This document shows, piece after piece, positions 18,390-26,488 of a stretch of 64,000 bases of DNA. Position 1 is the first letter of the stretch; each line of letters opens with the position of its first letter. The stretch is from contig NZ_PZYZ01000007.1 in NCBI RefSeq assembly GCF_003047295.1, positions 186,001 to 250,000 on the forward strand, in the 5' to 3' direction. Under the pieces are notes generated by a model, which saw only the letters and a list, made by a program, of their open reading frames with translations, made no database searches and was not told the DNA's origin. The stretch is from Nocardioides sediminis (lineage in GTDB: Bacteria > Actinomycetota > Actinomycetes > Propionibacteriales > Nocardioidaceae). The translations under genes and the position numbers were made by a program.

Positions 18390-18769
18390 CCGAGAACAGC
18401 GCCCCCACCCCCGTGGACCACGGCGACCTGCCCGACGTGCCTGCAGCCGGCGGCACGAGCACCGTCAGCGTCGACGACGTGACCGAGGCGATGAAGGACG
18501 TCGTCGACCCCGAGCTCGGCATCAACGTGGTCGACCTCGGCCTCGTCTACGGCGTGCACCTCGACGAGGGCAGCAACGCCGTCATCGACATGACCCTGAC
18601 CTCCGCGGCCTGCCCGCTGACCGACGTCATCCAGGACCAGACCAACTCCGCCCTCGAGGGCCTGGTCAACGACGTGGCCATCAACTGGGTCTGGATGCCG
18701 CCGTGGGGTCCCGACAAGATCACCGACGACGGCCGCGAGCAGCTGCGGGCCCTCGGCTTCAACGTCTGA
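18386..18769 (+). CDS. SufT-like metal-sulfur cluster assembly factor (DUF59/MIP18)
   Basis: Fe-S maturation factor of 127 residues at the end of the suf operon. The DUF59 core reads DVVDPELGINVVDLGLVYGV, followed by MTLTSAACPLTDVI with the conserved cysteine and VWMPPWGPDKIT. About 25 proline/alanine-rich residues precede the core. ATG 18386 overlaps sufU by ATGA. It corresponds to the last gene of the mycobacterial suf operon. Confidence 0.92.
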   Translation: MTENSAPTPVDHGDLPDVPAAGGTSTVSVDDVTEAMKDVVDPELGINVVDLGLVYGVHLDEGSNAVIDMTLTSAACPLTDVIQDQTNSALEGLVNDVAINWVWMPPWGPDKITDDGREQLRALGFNV

Positions 18770-18791
18770 GCTCGCGGGCCGGGGCGACGGC

Positions 18792-18797
18792 TAGGCT
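18792..18797 (+). promoter_or_regulatory. -10 hexamer TAGGCT, probable leaderless start
   Basis: TAGGCT ends 6 nt before the ATG at 18804, which suggests that the ASCH-like gene has its own promoter after the suf operon. Confidence 0.45.
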
Positions 18798-18803
18798 CCG
18801 GTC

Positions 18804-19187
18804 ATGACCGACGCCGACGTGACCGTGACCGAGCCCGACCACCCGGAGGTCCGTGCCTTCTGGGACGTGGCGCGGATGCACGCCAAGCTCAACGCGGCCC
18901 CGTCCTACTTCGGGCCGACGCCGCTCGAGTCGGTCCCGCCGCCGGCGTGGTCCTACGGCGACACCCCGGCCGAGGCCGACGACTTCGTCGCGACCGCGCT
19001 GACCGACGAGGGGGGCGCGACCAGCGCCCCGCTCGGCGACTACGACGGCATGCTGCCCGAGGAGGGCGTCCTGTCGATCCTGTGCGACGGCGAGGGGCGC
19101 CCCCGCGCACTCATCGAGACCACGACCGTCGAGGTCTCCGGGGACGACGTGCGGGAGCACTTCCGGGTCGTCTACCGGGGTGACTGA
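18804..19187 (+). CDS. ASCH-like protein, apparently shortened at the C-terminus
   Basis: Small soluble protein of 127 residues. The blocks FWDVARMHAKLNAAPSYFGP and RALIETTTVEVSGDDV resemble actinobacterial ASCH-domain proteins, a fold linked to RNA binding. Two things are odd. The position where I expect a GTKTAT-like motif reads TDEGGATSAP. The usual tail with EGEGD and a further 30 or so residues is missing, since the chain ends in HFRVVYRGD. Its stop overlaps the NYN gene start. The family call is moderate and function is unknown. Confidence 0.55.
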   Translation: MTDADVTVTEPDHPEVRAFWDVARMHAKLNAAPSYFGPTPLESVPPPAWSYGDTPAEADDFVATALTDEGGATSAPLGDYDGMLPEEGVLSILCDGEGRPRALIETTTVEVSGDDVREHFRVVYRGD

Positions 19188-19737
19188 CGTGTCCGAGCGC
19201 ACGACGTACCTCCTCGTCGACGGCGAGAACATCGACGCCACCCTCGGCAGCTCCATCCTCGGGCGGCGACCCCGGCCCGAGGAGCGCCCGCGCTGGGACC
19301 GGCTCCTGGAGTGGACCGAGCGCGCCTTCGACCAGGACGTCACCGGTCTGTTCTTCCTCGCCGCCGGATCCGAGCTGCCGACCACCTTCGTCCAGGCGCT
19401 GCTGGCCATCGGCTTCCGGCCCATCCCGCTCAGCGGCCCGGGCAAGGTCGTCGACATCGCCATCCAGCGCACCGCCGACGCCCTCGTCGAGCGACGGGAC
19501 GCCGACGTGGTGCTCGTCAGCCACGACGGCGACTTCGTCGACCAGGTGTCCCGGCTGTGCGACGGCAGCCGTCAGGTCGGCGTGGTGGGGTTCAACGAGT
19601 TCGTCAACGGCGCCTTCCGCGGGCTCCCGGGCCTGCGGATCATCGACCTCGAGCACGACGTCGGCGCCTTCACCGCCCCGCTGCCGCGGGTGCGCGTGAT
19701 CCCCATCGACGAGTTCGACCCGCTCGACTTCCTCTGA
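19180..19737 (+). CDS. NYN-domain (PIN-like) putative ribonuclease
   Basis: Protein of 185 residues with the NYN/LabA-type nuclease fold. The acidic residues expected at the metal site are in LLVDGENID, VVDIAIQRTADAL and VLVSHDGDFVDQV. It probably cleaves RNA in the cytoplasm. The GTG at 19180 overlaps the preceding stop (GTGACTGA); a second GTG at 19189 is equally possible. It shares an operon with the ASCH-like gene, so both may act on RNA (inference). Confidence 0.8.
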   Translation: MTDVSERTTYLLVDGENIDATLGSSILGRRPRPEERPRWDRLLEWTERAFDQDVTGLFFLAAGSELPTTFVQALLAIGFRPIPLSGPGKVVDIAIQRTADALVERRDADVVLVSHDGDFVDQVSRLCDGSRQVGVVGFNEFVNGAFRGLPGLRIIDLEHDVGAFTAPLPRVRVIPIDEFDPLDFL

Positions 19738-19778
19738 CGAGGGGTTGCTTGCCGGGCCCGCTCGTGCATCACGCGCAT

Positions 19779-19817
19779 GTAGCACTCTTGCTACGGGCGT
19801 AGCACACGTACTACATT
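19779..19817 (+). promoter_or_regulatory. Promoter with tandem dyad operators upstream of the ABC-XRE operon
   Basis: GTAGCA-CTCT-TGCTAC (19779-19794) is a perfect 6-bp-arm dyad. A second, GTAG-N8-CTAC (19799-19814), follows 4 bp later. TTGCTA (19788-19793) and TACATT (19812-19817), 18 bp apart, form a -35/-10 pair lying inside the two dyads. The -10 ends 6 nt before GTG 19824. The XRE regulator at the end of this operon is the likely ligand. Confidence 0.6.
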
Positions 19818-19823
19818 GACGGA

Positions 19824-20756
19824 GTGCGCGAGAACGAGCACTCCGCCCCGGTCGTCGAGGTCCGGGACCTGCGGATGCGCTACGGCGCCACGGACGTCCT
19901 CACCGGGGTCGACTTCACCGTCGGCGCCGGCGAAGTGGTGTGCCTGCTCGGGCCCAACGGTGCCGGTAAGACGACGACCATCGAGATCCTCGAGGGCTTC
20001 CGGCAGCGCTCGGCCGGATCGGTGTCGGTGCTGGGGGAGGACCCGAGCAGGGCCACGGAGGGGTGGCGCGCACGGACGGGCGTCGTCCTGCAGTCCTGGC
20101 GTGACCACCCTCGCTGGACGCCGCGACGCCTGCTCGACCAGATGGGCGGCTACTACGCGCCGTACGGCACCGCCGAGCGACCCCGACCGACGCCCACCGA
20201 GGAGCTGCTCGACGTGGTCGGGCTGACCGACCTCGCCGACCAGAAGATCTCGACGTTCTCCGGCGGCCAGCGGCGCCGCCTGGACGTGGCCATGGGGATC
20301 GTCGGCCGGCCCGACCTGCTCTTCCTCGACGAGCCGACGGCGGGCTTCGACCCGCAAGCACGCCGCGAGTTCCACCACCTCGTGCACCGCCTCGCCGACC
20401 TCGAGGACACCACGATCCTGCTGACCACCCACGACCTCGACGAGGCCGAGAAGCTCGCCGACCGGGTGCTCATCCTGGCGGGAGGTCGCATCGTCGCCGA
20501 CGACACGGCCGAGCGGCTCGCCCTGCGTGCGGCCATCGAGGTCGAGGTGAAGTGGTCGCGTGATGGTGAGCGCTTCGTGCACGCCACCCAGGACGCCACC
20601 GCCTTCGTGCACCGGCTCCTCGACGAGCACGGAGCCGCCGTGGAGGACCTCGAGGTCCGGCGGGCGAGCCTCGAGGACGCCTACCTCGCCCTGGTGCAGC
20701 GGCACGAGTCGGGGCAGTCCGACGAGGCGGCCCAGGCCTTCACGGAGGTGATCTGA
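19824..20756 (+). CDS. ABC transporter ATP-binding protein
   Basis: Exporter ATPase of 310 residues. Walker A is GPNGAGKTTT, the signature FSGGQRRRLDVA, Walker B LLFLDEPTAGFD and the H-loop TTHDLDEAEKLA. A C-terminal domain of about 80 residues follows. The GTG start is supported by the -10 hexamer 6 nt upstream. The TGA overlaps the permease ATG, and the XRE regulator follows, so this is a self-contained exporter operon, possibly for an antimicrobial compound (inference). Confidence 0.9.
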   Translation: MRENEHSAPVVEVRDLRMRYGATDVLTGVDFTVGAGEVVCLLGPNGAGKTTTIEILEGFRQRSAGSVSVLGEDPSRATEGWRARTGVVLQSWRDHPRWTPRRLLDQMGGYYAPYGTAERPRPTPTEELLDVVGLTDLADQKISTFSGGQRRRLDVAMGIVGRPDLLFLDEPTAGFDPQARREFHHLVHRLADLEDTTILLTTHDLDEAEKLADRVLILAGGRIVADDTAERLALRAAIEVEVKWSRDGERFVHATQDATAFVHRLLDEHGAAVEDLEVRRASLEDAYLALVQRHESGQSDEAAQAFTEVI

Positions 20757-21634
20757 TGGCGAGCCGACAGCCTGCGCCGACCGGGAGTCCGGTGCTCCAC
20801 GCCGTCCGCCTCGGCCTGGCGCGCGGCTGGGCGGAGTTCGTGCAGAGCCTGCGCAGCTCCCAGGACCAGTGGTTCTACCTCTTCACCGCCTTCCTCGCCG
20901 TCGGCTACCTCTACCTGCGGCGCGACACCCCCGTCGAGGGCACCGACCTGATGCTGCCCTCGGTGGCCCTGCCCAGCATCCTGGGCGGGCTGGTCGCCTT
21001 CGGACTCGTGATCGGCCCGGCGTACGCCCTCGCGATGGAGAAGGAGGACGGGACCCTGCTGCGCGCCAAGGCGGTGCCGCACGGCCTCGTCGGCTACTTC
21101 GCCGGCCAGCTGGTCCTGCACAGCTCGAGCATCGTCCCGCAGACCGTCGCCGTCCTGGTGCCGAGCTTCCTGCTCTTCGATGGCCTGATGGCCGACCCGA
21201 GCGGCTGGTTCACCGTGGCCTGGGTGCTGGTGCTCGGCCTGCTCGCGACGCTGCCGATCGGGATGATGATCGGTGCCCTCGTGCCCGGCGTCCAGAAGGT
21301 CGGCATGTGGGGGATGCTCCCGGTCATGCTCCTCGCCGGCATCTCGGGCATCTTCTACCCGATCACCGCCCTGTGGGGCTGGGTGCAGGTGGTCGCCCAG
21401 CTGTTCCCCATGTACTGGCTGGGCCTCGGCATGCGCTCGGCCTTCCTGCCCGAGTCCGCGGCCGCGATCGAGATCGGCGGGTCGTGGCGCACGGTGGAGA
21501 CGGTTGCGGTCCTCGGGGCGTGGGCCGTGGCCAGCGCGCTGGTCGTACCGGTCCTGCTGCGTCGGATGGCACGCCGGCAGTCGGGGTCCCAGGTGGCCGC
21601 GGCGCGCGAGGCCGCCACCCAGTGGGTGAAGTGA
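20756..21634 (+). CDS. ABC-2 type permease
   Basis: Membrane subunit of 292 residues with about six hydrophobic segments, from YLFTAFLAVGYLYL through VAVLGAWAVASALVVPVLL. The MEKEDGTLLRAKAVPHGLVGY loop is the typical ABC-2 motif between helices two and three. Translation is coupled to the ATPase by TGATG. It lies directly upstream of a small XRE regulator. Confidence 0.87.
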   Translation: MASRQPAPTGSPVLHAVRLGLARGWAEFVQSLRSSQDQWFYLFTAFLAVGYLYLRRDTPVEGTDLMLPSVALPSILGGLVAFGLVIGPAYALAMEKEDGTLLRAKAVPHGLVGYFAGQLVLHSSSIVPQTVAVLVPSFLLFDGLMADPSGWFTVAWVLVLGLLATLPIGMMIGALVPGVQKVGMWGMLPVMLLAGISGIFYPITALWGWVQVVAQLFPMYWLGLGMRSAFLPESAAAIEIGGSWRTVETVAVLGAWAVASALVVPVLLRRMARRQSGSQVAAAREAATQWVK

Positions 21635-21664
21635 GGTGGCGGAGCACGTGATGGGGTGGATCTG

Positions 21665-21907
21665 ATGAGCGACTCCGTGCACAACCGCATCGCCCTGCTG
21701 CGTGCCGAGCAGGGCGTGTCCCGCCGCGACCTGGCCGCAGCCCTCGGGGTCCACTACCAGACCGTGGGCTACCTCGAGCGTGGCGAGAACAGCCCCAGCC
21801 TCGACCTCGCGCTGCGGATCGCGGCGTTCTTCGGCGTCCCGGTCGAGGCGGTCTTCTCGCTGGACCCGTTCCCGCGCGTCAGCGACGGCGCGGGGCGCTC
21901 CGCCTGA
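21665..21907 (+). CDS. XRE-family helix-turn-helix regulator
   Basis: Small DNA-binding protein of about 80 residues. The helix-turn-helix is RRDLAAALGVHYQTVGYLERGENSPSLD with a short C-terminal tail, so the protein is almost only a Cro/C1-type domain. ATG 21665 is preferred; GTG 21656 would add three residues. As the third gene of the ABC operon it is the natural candidate to bind the tandem GTAGCA/TGCTAC dyads upstream of that operon. Confidence 0.88.
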   Translation: MSDSVHNRIALLRAEQGVSRRDLAAALGVHYQTVGYLERGENSPSLDLALRIAAFFGVPVEAVFSLDPFPRVSDGAGRSA

Positions 21908-21912
21908 GGGGT

Positions 21913-21918
21913 TAACGT
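21913..21918 (+). promoter_or_regulatory. -10 hexamer TAACGT, leaderless acVLRF1 gene
   Basis: TAACGT ends 7 nt before GTG 21926, and no Shine-Dalgarno sequence lies between. Confidence 0.5.
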
Positions 21919-21925
21919 CTGCGCC

Positions 21926-22528
21926 GTGCCCGTCGTCCTCGTCCCACCCGCCCGCCTCGCGCGATGGGTCGACAACTTCGTCGTCCGGCACGGTCCGACG
22001 ACGTACGCCGTGCAGGACGGTGCCCTCTGCGGCGCGGCCGCCGACGGCTCGTCCTTCGCCGCCCGCCTTCCCTTCGGGGCGTCGTACGACGGTGTGCCCG
22101 ACGTCGGCGGCATGCTCGCCGCCGCCTCGCCGCCCGCCCGCTGGGGCGTGCTGCTCGTGCGCAAGGGCGGGTTCGCGGTGGCCAGGCTCCAGGGGGAGCA
22201 GCTCGTCGAGCACAAGATCGGACAGCGGCACGTCCAGGGACGGACCAAGGCCGGCGGGCAGAGCCAGCAGCGCTTCGCCCGTCGACGGGACAACCAGGCC
22301 CGGCAGGCCTACGAGGCAGCGGCCGAGCACGCCGCGCGCATCCTGCGTCCCGGACCGCTCGTCACCGGAGGCGACCGGGGCGCCGTAGAGGAGGTGCTGG
22401 CCGACCCGCGGCTCTCGGGTGCCGAGGTCGTGGAGCCGTGGCTCGCCGTGCCGGACCCCCGCCGTGTGGTGCTCGACCGGGCGATCGCCGACGCGCAGTC
22501 ACTGGCCGTGTCGGTCACCAACGCCTGA
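21926..22528 (+). CDS. acVLRF1-type release-factor-like peptidyl-tRNA hydrolase
   Basis: Protein of 200 residues resembling the actinobacterial branch of the VLRF1 family (eukaryotic Vms1/ANKZF1), which cleaves peptidyl-tRNA on stalled large ribosomal subunits. The diagnostic tract is KAGGQSQQRFARRRDNQA at about residues 112-129, where the glutamine after GG corresponds to the catalytic loop. VLLVRKGGFAVARL precedes it. The GTG start is set by the -10 hexamer. The 3' end overlaps the convergent GbsR gene by 30 bp. Role on the ribosome is inferred from the family. Confidence 0.8.
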   Translation: MPVVLVPPARLARWVDNFVVRHGPTTYAVQDGALCGAAADGSSFAARLPFGASYDGVPDVGGMLAAASPPARWGVLLVRKGGFAVARLQGEQLVEHKIGQRHVQGRTKAGGQSQQRFARRRDNQARQAYEAAAEHAARILRPGPLVTGGDRGAVEEVLADPRLSGAEVVEPWLAVPDPRRVVLDRAIADAQSLAVSVTNA

Positions 22529-23023
22529 GGCCGCGCGGTCGGACTGGAGCCGCGCGAGGTGCGCGGTCCAGCGCTCGCCGATGGCGTCGAGCTCGGACCC
22601 GACGAAGCGCAGGAACTCCAGCATCACCCACAGCCTGTGGTGCTCGGGACTCCCGGGATCCAACCCGTCGAGCGCCTCCGCCAGGGCGGTGACCATGGGG
22701 GCGTAGGTGGCGTCGTGCTGCATCATCGCCCGGTGCCACGCGTCGTCGTCCACGACATAGACGTCTCGCCGCGAGCCACGCTCGCGCTCCCGGTGCAGGA
22801 ACCCGATCCGGCTGAGCGCGTTGACCGCGCCCGAGACGGCCGCGGGGCTCACGCCCAGGGCCTCGACGAGCTCCGCCGAGGTCATGCGGCCGTCGGGGTC
22901 GACGGTGAGGGCGGCGAACACCCGGGACGGCAACCGTGCCAGCCCGGCGCCGGCCAGGGCGGCGCCCATCCTCTCCACGTACTTCTCGGACGCATCCCGC
23001 TGCGTGCCCGCGATGTCCTGCAT
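22499..23023 (-). CDS. GbsR/MarR-family transcriptional regulator
   Basis: Winged helix regulator of 174 residues: MTSAELVEALGVSPAAVSGAVNALSRIGFLHRERERGSRRDVY is the DNA-binding domain and a helical dimerisation part follows. ATG 23023 has a TATGTT -10 hexamer 6 nt upstream, so the transcript is probably leaderless. It is divergent from an ABC exporter operon and a dyad lies between them, so it very likely represses that operon and perhaps itself. It overlaps acVLRF1 by 30 bp at its 3' end. Confidence 0.88.
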   Translation of the reverse strand: MQDIAGTQRDASEKYVERMGAALAGAGLARLPSRVFAALTVDPDGRMTSAELVEALGVSPAAVSGAVNALSRIGFLHRERERGSRRDVYVVDDDAWHRAMMQHDATYAPMVTALAEALDGLDPGSPEHHRLWVMLEFLRFVGSELDAIGERWTAHLARLQSDRAASGVGDRHGQ

Positions 23024-23029
23024 GTCCGA

Positions 23030-23070
23030 AACATAACACTCTTCAGAAACTGCTGAACCTTCGATATGCT
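23030..23070. promoter_or_regulatory. Divergent promoters and operator of the GbsR/ABC pair
   Basis: Minus strand: TATGTT (23030-23035) serves the regulator. Plus strand: TTCAGA (23042-23047) and TATGCT (23065-23070), 17 bp apart, serve the ABC genes. The dyad TTCAG-N6-CTGAA (23042-23057) covers the plus-strand -35 and lies just upstream of the regulator promoter. This is a normal MarR-type operator position. Confidence 0.62.
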
Positions 23071-23077
23071 CGCCGAC

Positions 23078-23992
23078 GTGAGCGCCCCCATAGAGATCGC
23101 CGGACTCGTCAAGCACTTCGGCACGGTGCACGCCCTCGACGGCCTCGACCTGACGGTCGCCGAGGGCGAGGTGCACGGCTACCTCGGTCCCAACGGGTCC
23201 GGGAAGTCCACCACCATCCGGGTGCTGCTGGGCCTGCTGCGGGCCGACGAGGGGAGCGTCCGCTTGCTGGGCGGCGACCCGTGGCGCGAGGCCGCCGACC
23301 TGCACCGGCGCCTTGCCTACGTTCCCGGCGACGTGTCGCTGTGGCCCAACCTGACCGGCGGCGAGGTGATCGACCTGCTGGGCCGGCTGCGCGGCGGGCT
23401 GGACGAGCGACGGCGGGCGGAGCTCGTGGAGCGCTTCGAGCTCGACCCCACCAAGAAGGGCCGCACCTACTCCAAGGGCAACCGGCAGAAGGTCGCCCTC
23501 GTCGCGGCGCTGGCCAGCGACGTCGAGCTCCTGCTGCTGGACGAGCCGACCAGCGGGCTGGACCCGCTGATGGGCGAGGTCTTCGAGCAGTGCGTCGACG
23601 AGTTCCGCGAGCAGGGCGGGACGGCGCTGCTCTCCAGCCACGTCCTGGCCGAGGTGGAGCAGCTCTGCGACCGGGTGAGCATCCTGCGGTCCGGGCGCTG
23701 CGTGGAGACGGGCACCCTGTCCGAGCTGCGGCACCTGACCCGCACCACCGTGCGTGCCGAGACGGAGCGGCCGCCCGGGGGGCTGGCCAGCCTGCCCGGC
23801 GTGCACGACCTGGTCGTCGAGGGTCGGCGTGCAGCCTTCGAGGTCGACACGGCGGAGCTCGACACGGTGCTCGGCGTGCTGCACGCGGCCGGGATCAGGA
23901 CCATGTCGGCGACCCCGCCGACGCTCGAGGAGCTGTTCCTCCGCCACTACGGCGACGCGGTGCCGACGGCCGCGCCCGTGGACGCGTCATGA
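23078..23992 (+). CDS. ABC transporter ATP-binding protein (antibiotic exporter type)
   Basis: Exporter ATPase of 304 residues. Walker A is [10 protein letters not shown], Walker [13 protein letters not shown] and the H-loop [12 protein letters not shown]. The signature region is degenerate ([15 protein letters not shown]), as is common in this polyketide-antibiotic exporter group. GTG 23078 is chosen over the in-frame ATG at 23066 because that ATG is part of the TATGCT -10 hexamer, 7 nt upstream of the GTG. It overlaps the permease by ATGA. Confidence 0.9.
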   Translation: MSAPIEIAGLVKHFGTVHALDGLDLTVAEGEVHGYLGPNGSGKSTTIRVLLGLLRADEGSVRLLGGDPWREAADLHRRLAYVPGDVSLWPNLTGGEVIDLLGRLRGGLDERRRAELVERFELDPTKKGRTYSKGNRQKVALVAALASDVELLLLDEPTSGLDPLMGEVFEQCVDEFREQGGTALLSSHVLAEVEQLCDRVSILRSGRCVETGTLSELRHLTRTTVRAETERPPGGLASLPGVHDLVVEGRRAAFEVDTAELDTVLGVLHAAGIRTMSATPPTLEELFLRHYGDAVPTAAPVDAS

Positions 23993-25566
23993 CCGGGACC
24001 TGGCTGCTGGTGCGGCACTACGTGCGCCGCGACCGGTGGATGGTGCTGTGGTGGGCCCTCGGGATCACGCTGCTCTACTGGTCGCAGGCCGTCAGCGTGA
24101 AGGGTCTGTACACGACCCAGGCGGAGTTCGACCGCGCGGCGGCGATGATGGAGACCAACACCGCCTTCGTCGCCATGGCGGGGCCGGCCCGCGCCCTCAA
24201 CACCATCGGCGGCCAGGTGACCTGGCAGGCGACGGCGTTCGGCGCGATCACCGTCGGGCTGATGTCGATGTTCCTCGTGGTCCGCCACACCCGGGCCGAG
24301 GAGGAGACCGGGCGCGACGAGCTCCTCCGCGCCGCGGCGGTGGGGCGGCAGGCCACCACGGCCGCGACGCTGGTCGTCGCGCTGCTCGCGAACCTCCTCG
24401 TCGGCGCCATGGTCGCGCTGAGCCTGGTGACGTTCCCGCTGGCCGCCGCCGACTCGATCGCCCTCGGCGTCGGCCTCGCCGCCGTGGGCGCCGTCTTCAC
24501 CGGTACGGCGCTGCTGGCCGCCCAGCTCGGCAGCAGCCCGCGGGCGGCGTACGGACTGACCGGTGCGGTGATGGGTGCGGCCTACGTCCTCCGCGCGATC
24601 GGCGACGTCGGGGACGGCACGCTGTCCTGGCTCTCACCGATCGGGTGGTACCAGGGCATGCACGCGTTCTCCGGCCTGCGGTGGTGGCCCGTCCTGCTCC
24701 TGCTGGCCGCCGCCGCGGCGACCACGGTGGGCGCCGTCCTGGTCTTCGCGCGGCGTGACTTCGGCGCCGGCGTCCTGGTGGACCGGCCGGGGCCCGACCG
24801 CGCCGGCGGCCTCCTGGGGACGCCCGAGGGGCTGGCCTGGCGGCTGCAGCGAGGGTCCGTGATCGGCTGGTCGGCCGGGCTGTTCCTCACCGGTCTCTCC
24901 TACGGGTCGCTGGGCGACGACGTGGGGGACCTGATGGGTGACAGCGAGATGTCGCGGGACCTGTTCGCCCAGGCCGGCGGGGCCCTGGTCGACGCGTTCT
25001 ACGCCACCGCCATCCTCATGCTGGCACTGCTGGCCTGCGGGTACGCGGTCTCCAGCGCCATCCGTCCCCGCCGCGACGAGGACGAGGGCCGGGTCGAGGT
25101 GCTCCTGGCGACCGGGCTCTCGCGGCAGCGGTGGCTGCTGGCCCAGGTGCTGCTGACCGTGGCGGGTTCCGCGCTGGTGCTCGGGGCCGGCGGGCTCGGC
25201 CTGGGCATCGGCTTCGCCCTGACCTCCGGGGACTCCGGGGCGGTCGGCCGCTACTTCGTCGCCACGCTGCCGTTGCTGGCGCCGGTGCTGGTGCTGAGCG
25301 GCCTGGCGCGCCTGCTGTTCGGCGTCGTGCCCCGGTGGACGAGCCTGGCGTGGGCGGGCCTCCTCTTCGCCGTCGTCATCCTGCTCTTCGGTCCGCTCTT
25401 CAAGATGCCGGAGTGGCTGCAGGACCTCTCGCCCTTCCACCACCTCGCCCTGGTGCCCGCCGAGCCGTTCCGATGGGCACCGTTCCTCGTCCTGGGCGCC
25501 ATCGCTGCCGCGCTCAGCGTGGCCGGCCAGGCGGCGTTCCGGCGTCGGGACGTGGAGGTCCGCTAG
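23989..25566 (+). CDS. Large ABC permease, polyketide-antibiotic exporter type
   Basis: Membrane protein of 525 residues with about twelve hydrophobic segments in two similar halves, like TnrB-type exporters of polyketide antibiotics. The repeated element is an amphipathic loop before a helix: [18 protein letters not shown] in the first half and [18 protein letters not shown] in the second. Partner of the preceding ATPase and probably under control of the divergent GbsR regulator. The substrate is unknown. Its TAG stop forms part of the next gene's -10 hexamer. Confidence 0.88.
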   Translation: MTGTWLLVRHYVRRDRWMVLWWALGITLLYWSQAVSVKGLYTTQAEFDRAAAMMETNTAFVAMAGPARALNTIGGQVTWQATAFGAITVGLMSMFLVVRHTRAEEETGRDELLRAAAVGRQATTAATLVVALLANLLVGAMVALSLVTFPLAAADSIALGVGLAAVGAVFTGTALLAAQLGSSPRAAYGLTGAVMGAAYVLRAIGDVGDGTLSWLSPIGWYQGMHAFSGLRWWPVLLLLAAAAATTVGAVLVFARRDFGAGVLVDRPGPDRAGGLLGTPEGLAWRLQRGSVIGWSAGLFLTGLSYGSLGDDVGDLMGDSEMSRDLFAQAGGALVDAFYATAILMLALLACGYAVSSAIRPRRDEDEGRVEVLLATGLSRQRWLLAQVLLTVAGSALVLGAGGLGLGIGFALTSGDSGAVGRYFVATLPLLAPVLVLSGLARLLFGVVPRWTSLAWAGLLFAVVILLFGPLFKMPEWLQDLSPFHHLALVPAEPFRWAPFLVLGAIAAALSVAGQAAFRRRDVEVR

Positions 25567-25569
25567 CCT
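25564..25569 (+). promoter_or_regulatory. -10 hexamer TAGCCT built on the permease stop codon
   Basis: TAGCCT begins with the TAG stop of the upstream permease and ends 7 nt before ATG 25577. A leaderless transcript is expected. Confidence 0.5.
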
Positions 25570-25576
25570 CCGGGGC

Positions 25577-26479
25577 ATGTGGCAGCCCGAGCCCGGTTGG
25601 CAGCGACTCCCGGGCGCCGGCCCGTCGACGTTCGGGGTCTGGTCCGCGGTGGAGGACGGGCGCGAGGTCGTGGTCAAGCGGCTCGCGGCCCCCGAGCCGC
25701 CGGACCCGCCGGGGCTGAGCGACCCGCGGGACACCAGCTGGTGGCGGCGCGCCGCCGACGTGGCGCTGTCCGGCGTCGTACGCCGTACGCCCGGGCTGCG
25801 CGAGGCACCCGTCGTACGCGTGGAGGAGGACGAGGACGGCGTCAGCGTCGTGCACCAGCGGGTCGTGGGCGAGCCGCCCGGCGGGTTGTTCATCGCCCAC
25901 AGCCTCGGGCGCTTCGCCGGCGCGGACCTCGGGGGCCACGCCTGGCTCGCCACCGGCCAGCTGCGCACCCGGCTCGCGCTGGTGGAACGACGAGGTGGGT
26001 GGGGCACCCTGGCCCGGACGCCGGCCGCCGACGTCGCCGACCACCTGTGGGTCCGGCGCGAGTCCTGGCTGGCGCGCTGTGACGAGCTGCCGGCCGTGGC
26101 CCAGCACGGGGACCCGGTCGCCGCCAACGTGCCCGCCCGGGACGGGACGGACGCCGTCGCGATCGACTGGTCCCACCTGGGGCACGGACCCGTCGGCGCC
26201 GACCTCGGCTACCTGTCGCTGTCGTCGCGGGAGGGCTTCGGCCCGCTCCTCGACGCCTACCTGGACGGCCTGCCGGCGGGCCTCGCGACCCGGGAGCAGG
26301 CCGTGCTGGGCGCTCGCGTCACAGCCGTCTACACCGCGCTCACGAGGGTCGACTGGGCGCTGAGCCGGGTCGCCGACGGGGAGGGCGCGCTCGCCGGCAA
26401 GTTCCGCCACCCGGCGGTCGCGCCGTACATCGTCGCGATGCAGCGGCAGGTCACGCAGATCGAGGCCCTCCTCGGCTGA
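25577..26479 (+). CDS. Aminoglycoside-phosphotransferase-like kinase of unknown substrate
   Basis: Protein-kinase-like fold, 300 residues. The catalytic loop reads QHGDPVAANVPARDG and the metal-binding loop AIDWSHLGHGPVGADLGYL, close to the APH/choline-kinase pattern HGD...N...DW. The nucleotide-binding lysine is probably in REVVVKRLA. It could phosphorylate a small molecule; the family includes sugar, choline and antibiotic kinases and nothing here marks it as a resistance gene. It ends 9 bp from the convergent metallopeptidase. Confidence 0.75.
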   Translation: MWQPEPGWQRLPGAGPSTFGVWSAVEDGREVVVKRLAAPEPPDPPGLSDPRDTSWWRRAADVALSGVVRRTPGLREAPVVRVEEDEDGVSVVHQRVVGEPPGGLFIAHSLGRFAGADLGGHAWLATGQLRTRLALVERRGGWGTLARTPAADVADHLWVRRESWLARCDELPAVAQHGDPVAANVPARDGTDAVAIDWSHLGHGPVGADLGYLSLSSREGFGPLLDAYLDGLPAGLATREQAVLGARVTAVYTALTRVDWALSRVADGEGALAGKFRHPAVAPYIVAMQRQVTQIEALLG

Positions 26480-26488
26480 CGAGCGGGG

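Noticed and set aside
25577-26479. APH-like kinase as an aminoglycoside resistance gene
   Set aside because: Only the general kinase motifs are present. The family is broad, and the neighbours give no resistance context.
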